NCBI GenBank assembly: GCA_024998595.1
Contig: JACOEK010000008.1
Coordinates: forward strand, 58,794-122,793
Origin: Nitrospira sp.
Lineage (GTDB): Bacteria; Nitrospirota; Nitrospiria; Nitrospirales; Nitrospiraceae
Length of the DNA stretch: 64,000 bases
Direction of reading: 5' to 3'
Part shown: positions 59,426-64,000 of the stretch, one piece after another
How positions within the stretch are numbered: position 1 is the first letter of the stretch
Layout: each line of letters starts with the position of its first letter
Made by a program: the position numbers and the translations under genes
Notes under the pieces: model-generated
Seen by the model: the letters and a program-made list of their open reading frames with translations, nothing else
Database searches by the model: none
Told to the model about the DNA's origin: nothing

Positions 59426-59610
59426 GGTTAGACTCCTTGGTTGCGGCTCAGGACTGATGGTCGTAGGGTGATACGGAGAAGCCCTAGCCAATGGAACCAC
59501 ATTTGAGGCGGTTCATCAAGGCGTGAACAGCTCTGCATACAGAATACTGGCGGAGTGTGGCCATGAGAGCGGACATTTCGGAACAGTCTCACTTTCTTCA
59601 ATCTTCTGAC

Positions 59611-59640
59611 TAGACAGGCTTAGGAATGCTTCGCTAGACT
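59611..59640 (+). promoter_or_regulatory. promoter of the 59647 lipoprotein gene, leaderless
   Basis: TAGACA (59611-59616), 18-base spacer, TAGACT (59635-59640), then only 6 bases to ATG 59647. Confidence 0.5.
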
Positions 59641-59646
59641 AAAATC

Positions 59647-60267
59647 ATGCTGTCGCGTCTCTTCATTCATCATCGCCGGTATTCGAGGCCAGTCCAGCTG
59701 TTCACGCTCACGCTGATCGTACTGGTGACGCTCCCCGGATGCCGCCCGGCGCCGGTTACGACCCTGCCGCCTACGTTGAAACCCAGCCTCGCGTGGCCGG
59801 AATGTCCGAAGATCGGCGGAATGTATGAACTGCAAGGGGAAGCTCTCCCGGGGTCGATGAATTTTTACCGGAACCGGGATAATAAACTCACGCTGAATGC
59901 GATGTTGGGAGTGGCTGCGCCGGCGGATCTGACGCAGGAGTCCGTACGCGTTGAATTAGTGCATGACGACACGCTGGAGCTGGTCAATCGCTATGATGGA
60001 GCCATCACCGCCCACCAGTTGGATTTGCAGCCGGAAGATCGAGTGACCTGTGAGCACAATCGAATCCGGATTCACCGGACCCGCGCAGAGGGCGGCGTGG
60101 CCGAAGAACCGCTTCGCAATATTTCCGAATTTGCCCAGGAATTGACCGTGGAAGGAGACGGGAGCCTGCTCGTCAAGACCCGCATTCTCAACCAGAGCAA
60201 GTCTGCGTTTTGGAGTACCCCAATTCCTCCCGAAGAATATGCGGCTCGTTTTAGGCGGCTCGACTAA
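59647..60267 (+). CDS. lipoprotein of unknown function
   Basis: A 206-residue protein with a signal segment (FTLTLIVLVTLPGC) whose LPGC lipobox puts the lipidated Cys near residue 32. The rest is soluble, with WPECPKIGGMYELQGEAL just after the anchor and a beta-rich domain beyond. No family is recognised. The start fits the promoter 6 bases upstream. Confidence 0.75.
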   Translation: MLSRLFIHHRRYSRPVQLFTLTLIVLVTLPGCRPAPVTTLPPTLKPSLAWPECPKIGGMYELQGEALPGSMNFYRNRDNKLTLNAMLGVAAPADLTQESVRVELVHDDTLELVNRYDGAITAHQLDLQPEDRVTCEHNRIRIHRTRAEGGVAEEPLRNISEFAQELTVEGDGSLLVKTRILNQSKSAFWSTPIPPEEYAARFRRLD

Positions 60268-60393
60268 TCGTAAGTGTTCTACGTTCCCTCCTTACCGTTC
60301 AGCTTTCGGGCTCATGGCTCTTCCATTCGGCGATCTTCATTCCCTCTCCTGCGTCGCGATGGCGACTAACTTCTTGCCGAGCGTCGCGCGTCT

Positions 60394-60981
60394 ATGACGG
60401 TGCGACGTCCCTCACGCACCCTGGTTTTTAACAAACCCTACGACGTACTGCCCTGTTTTACCGATCCCGAGGGGCGCCCGACACTGAGCCAATACATCGA
60501 TATTCCCGATGTTTATCCAGCGGGCCGATTGGATCGAGACAGTGAAGGGCTGTTGTTGTTGACGTCGGACGGTACGTTGGCGCATCACATTACCGATCCA
60601 CGGCATCTGCTTCCCAAGGTCTATCTTGTACAGGTTGAGCGAGTCCCTGATACGGCGGCGTTAGAGCGCCTGCAGTCCGGAGTGGTGCTGAGCGGGGCCC
60701 TGACGCGGCCAGCACGCGCACGCCTCCTGGAAGACCCTCCGTCCTTGCCTGACCGGCCCGTTCCGATTCGATTTCGAAAACACGTTCCCACAGCTTGGCT
60801 AGAACTTACCTTGCGTGAGGGAATGAACAGGCAGGTACGACGGATGACTGCGGCGGTCGGTCATCCCACCTTGCGGTTGGTGCGTATCACCATTGGCCCG
60901 ATTACGTTAGGCGATCTTCAACCGGGACAGTGGCGGGAGCTCACGACGCGCGAGGTGAGTGCTCTCTCCGGATCGTCCTAA
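60394..60981 (+). CDS. rluE: rRNA pseudouridine synthase, RluE type
   Basis: A 195-residue RsuA-family enzyme without an S4 domain, like RluE. LVFNKPYDVLPCFTDPEGRP opens the catalytic domain, Asp47 is in AGRLDRDSEGLLLLTSDG, and LREGMNRQVRRMTAAVGHPT closes it. In E. coli RluE modifies U2457 of 23S rRNA; the same site is likely here. It is the second pseudouridine synthase in the window. The 286-base gap that follows shows no gene or tRNA. Confidence 0.9.
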   Translation: MTVRRPSRTLVFNKPYDVLPCFTDPEGRPTLSQYIDIPDVYPAGRLDRDSEGLLLLTSDGTLAHHITDPRHLLPKVYLVQVERVPDTAALERLQSGVVLSGALTRPARARLLEDPPSLPDRPVPIRFRKHVPTAWLELTLREGMNRQVRRMTAAVGHPTLRLVRITIGPITLGDLQPGQWRELTTREVSALSGSS

Positions 60982-61267
60982 CTCGGGAGTGGCTCGTGTA
61001 GGTTGTATCCGGCAGCCGGTCAGCATGATACTAAGACCGAGACAGTAGGGTTCTCCTAGGGCGAATCTTCGCGTCAGACTCGCGGGAACTGCTTGCCTCT
61101 GGCCAAGTCATCAGATAATTCTGACAGAGGTTGAGTGAAGCTACGCATGAAGCACGCTCTTCAGGTGCATCTGAAACTGGATATGGAGAGTCGAGCTGAG
61201 GTATATCAAGCGAGGGAGCCGGGAGGTTGAGCCGTTGAATCGCTCCGGTAGATAGGGGGATTTCGTC

Positions 61268-61810
61268 ATGTGGGAATGCACGAATGTGATGGGCAAATTG
61301 TCCGTTCTTCTGCTGCTGGGCGTCGGCCTCTTACCTTCGATGACGGTACTGGGTGCCAATCCGGACCCCGTTCCCGTCGCCGACATGCGACACATCAAGA
61401 AGTTTGTCGCGGTCGAGGTGCAGACCCAAGGCACAGCGGAAAAACTCGGCATTAGCGCGGCCGAACTAACCGACGCGACTCGTGTGACGCTTCTGAACAA
61501 GGTGCCGGGGATTGCTCTTGAAGGGTCGAGTGGTCCATCCCCCGATGCGTCGGAACGACCCAATCAACTTGGGTTTTTTACCTGTGAAGTGTGGACGGTA
61601 GGCGAGCAGTATATTGCCGCCTACCATGTGGATTGCAATGCAGGTTCCTACACGGCTCAAAAGACGCCTGGGAACTTGTGGAACCAGGCGATTCTCGGAT
61701 ATGGACCGAGGGACGAAGTCTCCGATGCGGTGCGAAAAGGCGTGCGCGCCATGGTGGAATTATTTGCGAGCACGTTCGCTGGTGTCCGCGCGGATGGCAG
61801 TGGCCGTTAG
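61268..61810 (+). CDS. exported protein of unknown function
   Basis: A 180-residue protein with a hydrophobic signal (KLSVLLLLGVGLLPSMTVLG) and a mature domain of about 150 residues with MRHIKKFVAVEVQTQG and FFTCEVWTVGEQYIAAYHVDC, the two Cys being a possible disulfide. The family is not recognised. GGGGGA stands before ATG 61268; ATG 61289 would give a shorter signal but has no ribosome site. Confidence 0.7.
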   Translation: MWECTNVMGKLSVLLLLGVGLLPSMTVLGANPDPVPVADMRHIKKFVAVEVQTQGTAEKLGISAAELTDATRVTLLNKVPGIALEGSSGPSPDASERPNQLGFFTCEVWTVGEQYIAAYHVDCNAGSYTAQKTPGNLWNQAILGYGPRDEVSDAVRKGVRAMVELFASTFAGVRADGSGR

Positions 61811-62679
61811 CCGGTTTCTGTCCTCGATTCGTTTACCCTGGCTCTGTTCTCAGTATTCTGTTAGTCGTTGAAAAATCCTCCTTTCCGCCTCTTCCTCCCT
61901 CATTCCTGCGACGCGTGCAGACCTCTTTTTCTCTCCTGAGAGAGGTAATCCGTCGGCTTTTGACCCGAACTACGTCAGGATTTTGGGCAAATCATTAGTT
62001 GAGCTGAATTTGAGGATGGCGAGCGAATTCCGGCAGACAAACAACGAATCGAAACGTTGAAAAATTAGGCAGAACATGAGTGGTGTGTTCGCCTTGATGC
62101 CAACATTTGCTGGCAGGTTCCGTGGGAGGCCGCGGGGTTTCTTCAACGATTGGATAGTTCGTTTCTGGCGGCGGAGGAGCAGTTGCAGTTTCGAGATTGC
62201 GAGGTTTTTCAAGTACTCACTAAGCAGTGCAGCTTAACTAGTATTGTTGATGAAAATTTTTGCAGAATCGAGCAGTTCCGATTCCTGGACGGCACCCTGA
62301 CGTAGTGGATCGCAAATGGGCGTGTCTCGAAGATGGATGGGCTTATGGGTGTGCTTGAGGTCGTCGGGCAATCCACGTTGTCGGCAATTCAATTATTGTC
62401 GGAGCATAGGTTCGAGAGACCAGTATTCTCACTCGTGGCGTCCGCTGGAGCGGAATGATATCGGGATATTGTGATGGCTTTAAGAGAGAGCGATCAATAC
62501 GGATCTGCTCGAAGATGATCTCTGCGAGCCGCCGCTCATGGTCGGTAGGGGGATCGTCTTCCTGCAAACTTCTTCTACGGGCGTCCCGGTCTTGGGTTAC
62601 CGCTTGCGCGGTGAGATCCGAGGGGCACCGATCTGGTTCTGTTCGGATTATGTATATACGTAGTTCAACTGCTTCTCAG
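61811..62679 (+). other. 869-base stretch without an intact gene, probably decayed coding DNA
   Basis: GC is lower here. On the plus strand the frame 62006-62457 reads like protein (EWCVRLDANICWQVPWEAA, SSFLAAEEQLQFRDCEVFQV) but is broken by TAG at 62066 and again near 62303. On the minus strand 62677-62343 is open with PTDHERRLAEIIFEQIRIDR yet has no usable start. Neither is recognised. The likely meaning is remnants of lost genes beside the rRNA operon; chance open frames cannot be excluded. A hairpin CTCTC/GAGAG lies near 61935. Confidence 0.4.
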
Positions 62680-63708
62680 TTAAAGGGTTTCCACATCCGC
62701 AATAATTGTGTGTAGTCCACTCGATCCTGCTGGCTGCGGTCGAATGAGTTCGGCGATCTGGGGTTGCCCCTTGCTGTCGATGGCGCGGACAGCGACCTGG
62801 TACTTGCCGCGTTTCGACGGACGCCAGGCGTAGTTCCAAATGACCCATGAATAGGGCGACATCGGCGTTTCAATCTCGCAGGAATCCCATGTTCTGGCGG
62901 CATCCATGCTGATTTCCACCCGGCTGATGGAGTTTGGGCCGCCGAAGGCGATCCCGCGGAATCGTTGTTCCGGTCCGCGCAATGTTTGATAGTGGCCGGG
63001 GGAATCAATGCGTGAAAATGTCTTGATCGTGGCATCGTCAGTCCATCCTTTGCGCTGCCAATACCCTTTGTAGTCTCCGGCATAGGCCTCGATTTCCACG
63101 ATCCACTTCACGTTTTTGATGCCATATAAGCCCGGGACGAGAAGGCGGAGCGGAAAGCCATGCTCTTTGGGTAACTTTTCGCCGTTCATCAGGAAGGCCA
63201 GCATGACATCGTCCTGCATGGCGCGAGCCAGAGGAATGCTGTCGTCGTAGGCGTCAGCACCGCGGAACACGATATCGCGTGTCGTATCTTCGTCAATTTC
63301 TGCTTCCTGGAGCAGTTTTTTCAGCGAGATCCCGCGCCAGCGCGCATTGCCGAGGCTGTCTCCTCCGGGTAAAGTGTCGATACACATCAGGGTGGAGACC
63401 TGTTCGAAATTGGTACGATTCAACAGCTCGCGCCAGCCCAGAGACAGTGGTTTCTTCACTTCGCCCTTTACCGATAGTCGCCATTCATCCTGTCGGAGGT
63501 CGCGAGATACGTTAAACGGCGAGTCGGAATAGTTCACAACGTAGAATTTTTTGTTTTCTGTGAAGTAATTTGTGTCGCGAGGGGGCATGGCGAACATGCG
63601 CCCGAAAAAAGATCCGACTCCGTCGCAACCGCCTGCGAGGCCAGCGGCAGCCGCGATTCCAGTGAGTTTTAAGAGGCTGCGTCGTTTTAAGCTCAACCAA
63701 TTTTCCAT
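62680..63708 (-). CDS. Tat-exported molybdoenzyme of the sulfite oxidase family
   Basis: A 342-residue protein. The N-terminus has a twin-Arg signal (LKRRSLLKLTGIAAAAGLAGG) with a lipobox-like AGGC after it, so it may be a Tat lipoprotein. The molybdopterin domain has the Mo-binding Cys in STLMCIDTLPGG and NARWRGISLKKLL, then VMLAFLMNGEKLP and HGFPLRLLVPGLYGIKNVKW. The C-terminal part (about 225-342) matches the Mo-cofactor dimerisation domain (ISRVEISMDAARTW, YQVAVRAIDSKGQPQ). No heme domain is present, so it resembles periplasmic SorA/YedY-class enzymes more than animal sulfite oxidase. Substrate uncertain. Confidence 0.88.
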   Translation of the reverse strand: MENWLSLKRRSLLKLTGIAAAAGLAGGCDGVGSFFGRMFAMPPRDTNYFTENKKFYVVNYSDSPFNVSRDLRQDEWRLSVKGEVKKPLSLGWRELLNRTNFEQVSTLMCIDTLPGGDSLGNARWRGISLKKLLQEAEIDEDTTRDIVFRGADAYDDSIPLARAMQDDVMLAFLMNGEKLPKEHGFPLRLLVPGLYGIKNVKWIVEIEAYAGDYKGYWQRKGWTDDATIKTFSRIDSPGHYQTLRGPEQRFRGIAFGGPNSISRVEISMDAARTWDSCEIETPMSPYSWVIWNYAWRPSKRGKYQVAVRAIDSKGQPQIAELIRPQPAGSSGLHTIIADVETL

Positions 63709-63872
63709 AAGAATTACTCTGCGATATTAAAAAGATCTTTTCAAGGCTTGACTCCAGAAATCCAGATTGGTATAAGGATGCACGTTTGATCCAGCCAGGT
63801 GGCCGATGCGGTTGTAAGCCCCGCGACGGATTCTCAGCAAGCCCTGATCAAAAAAAATATCTGCTGAACCTC

Positions 63873-63901
63873 TTGACAAGGTCAGCCCCGCGTAGTAAAG
63901 T
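63873..63901 (+). promoter_or_regulatory. strong rRNA operon promoter
   Basis: Consensus TTGACA (63873-63878), exactly 17 bases, TAAAGT (63896-63901), followed by a GC-rich discriminator (GCGCGG), the pattern of stringently controlled rRNA promoters. An A-tract upstream (about 63850-63857) could be an UP element. Confidence 0.75.
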
Positions 63902-63946
63902 GCGCGGCTCGCGTGGGGAACGAAAAGTTCTTCCGAAGCGCGAGGC

Positions 63947-63959
63947 GGTTCTTTGACAA
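63947..63959 (+). promoter_or_regulatory. boxA antitermination site in the 16S rRNA leader
   Basis: GGTTCTTTGACAA fits the boxA pattern (TGCTCTTTAACAA in E. coli) and is followed by CTGAATAG, as in many 16S leaders. The 16S rRNA gene should start shortly beyond base 64000. nusB at 14052 codes for the protein that would bind here. Confidence 0.7.
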
Positions 63960-64000
63960 CTGAATAGAGCGAGAAATGAGTAAGGTAAGGTGTATTGAAG

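Noticed and set aside
60982..61267. tRNA or small RNA gene in the 286-base gap
   Set aside because: No acceptor/T-arm pattern or terminator was found by eye; a covariance search would be needed to exclude it.

Overview
The window is one contig piece, about 58-60 % GC, from a bacterium of the genus Nitrospira (nitrite oxidisers). The strongest taxonomic sign is a periplasmic chlorite dismutase (cld, 15953-16747) that reads very like the enzyme described from Candidatus Nitrospira defluvii. A NarK-type nitrate/nitrite porter, a secreted cupredoxin and a sulfite-oxidase-like enzyme fit such an organism. No phage, insertion sequence, CRISPR array or tRNA gene was seen.

Layout. 1-5.8 kb: end of an unknown gene, a secreted unknown, and a glutamine synthetase adenylyltransferase/adenylyl-removase (GlnE) that is not one protein but two divergent genes, one with two added ACT domains. 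5.8-10.7 kb, minus strand: groES-groEL, a secreted dimethylformamidase-like protein and an RpoH-type sigma factor. 10.8-22.5 kb, plus strand: narK-like, ribBA, ribH, nusB, then a purine operon purB-cld-purC-(small membrane protein)-purS-purQ-purL-purF. 22.6-26.5 kb: a compact RiPP-like cassette of somewhat lower GC. 26.6-32.6 kb: a thioredoxin-fold protein and an operon of small proteins, then envelope proteins. 32.7-44 kb: recG, ppx/gppA, a methyltransferase with a PqqD-like front end, a cupredoxin, an H1-like protein, a secreted Lon-like protease, a pentapeptide-repeat protein, scpA-scpB. 44.9-55.3 kb: a double NHL propeller, guaB, guaA, an rRNA pseudouridine synthase, aspS, aroC. 55.4-63.7 kb: an RNase HI-ABC ATPase fusion, a trypsin-like protease, an Slp lipoprotein, a zinc metallopeptidase, a second pseudouridine synthase, a decayed stretch and a Tat-exported molybdoenzyme. 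The last 130 bases are the promoter and leader of an rRNA operon that begins just past the edge.

The best candidate for an undescribed system is 22593-26461: a lasso-type B2 transglutaminase-like protease, a PqqD/RRE protein, two tandem 37-residue peptides too short for usual gene callers, an HPr-kinase-like protein and a family PF14907-type nucleotidyltransferase. The two peptides share 31 nearly invariant residues and differ in the last six. Their front part matches the lasso leader spacing Y-x2-P-x-L-x3-G-x5-T-x except that Gly is Glu. There is no cyclase gene, no transporter gene and no ring-closing Asp/Glu, so the product should be something other than a lasso peptide, possibly a phosphorylated or nucleotidylated linear peptide.

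A second theme is promoter layout: several genes have a good -10 box ending only 5-8 bases before the start codon, so their mRNAs should be leaderless. This also decides several start sites (recG, rpoH, glnE). All homology statements come from motif reading, not from database searches.
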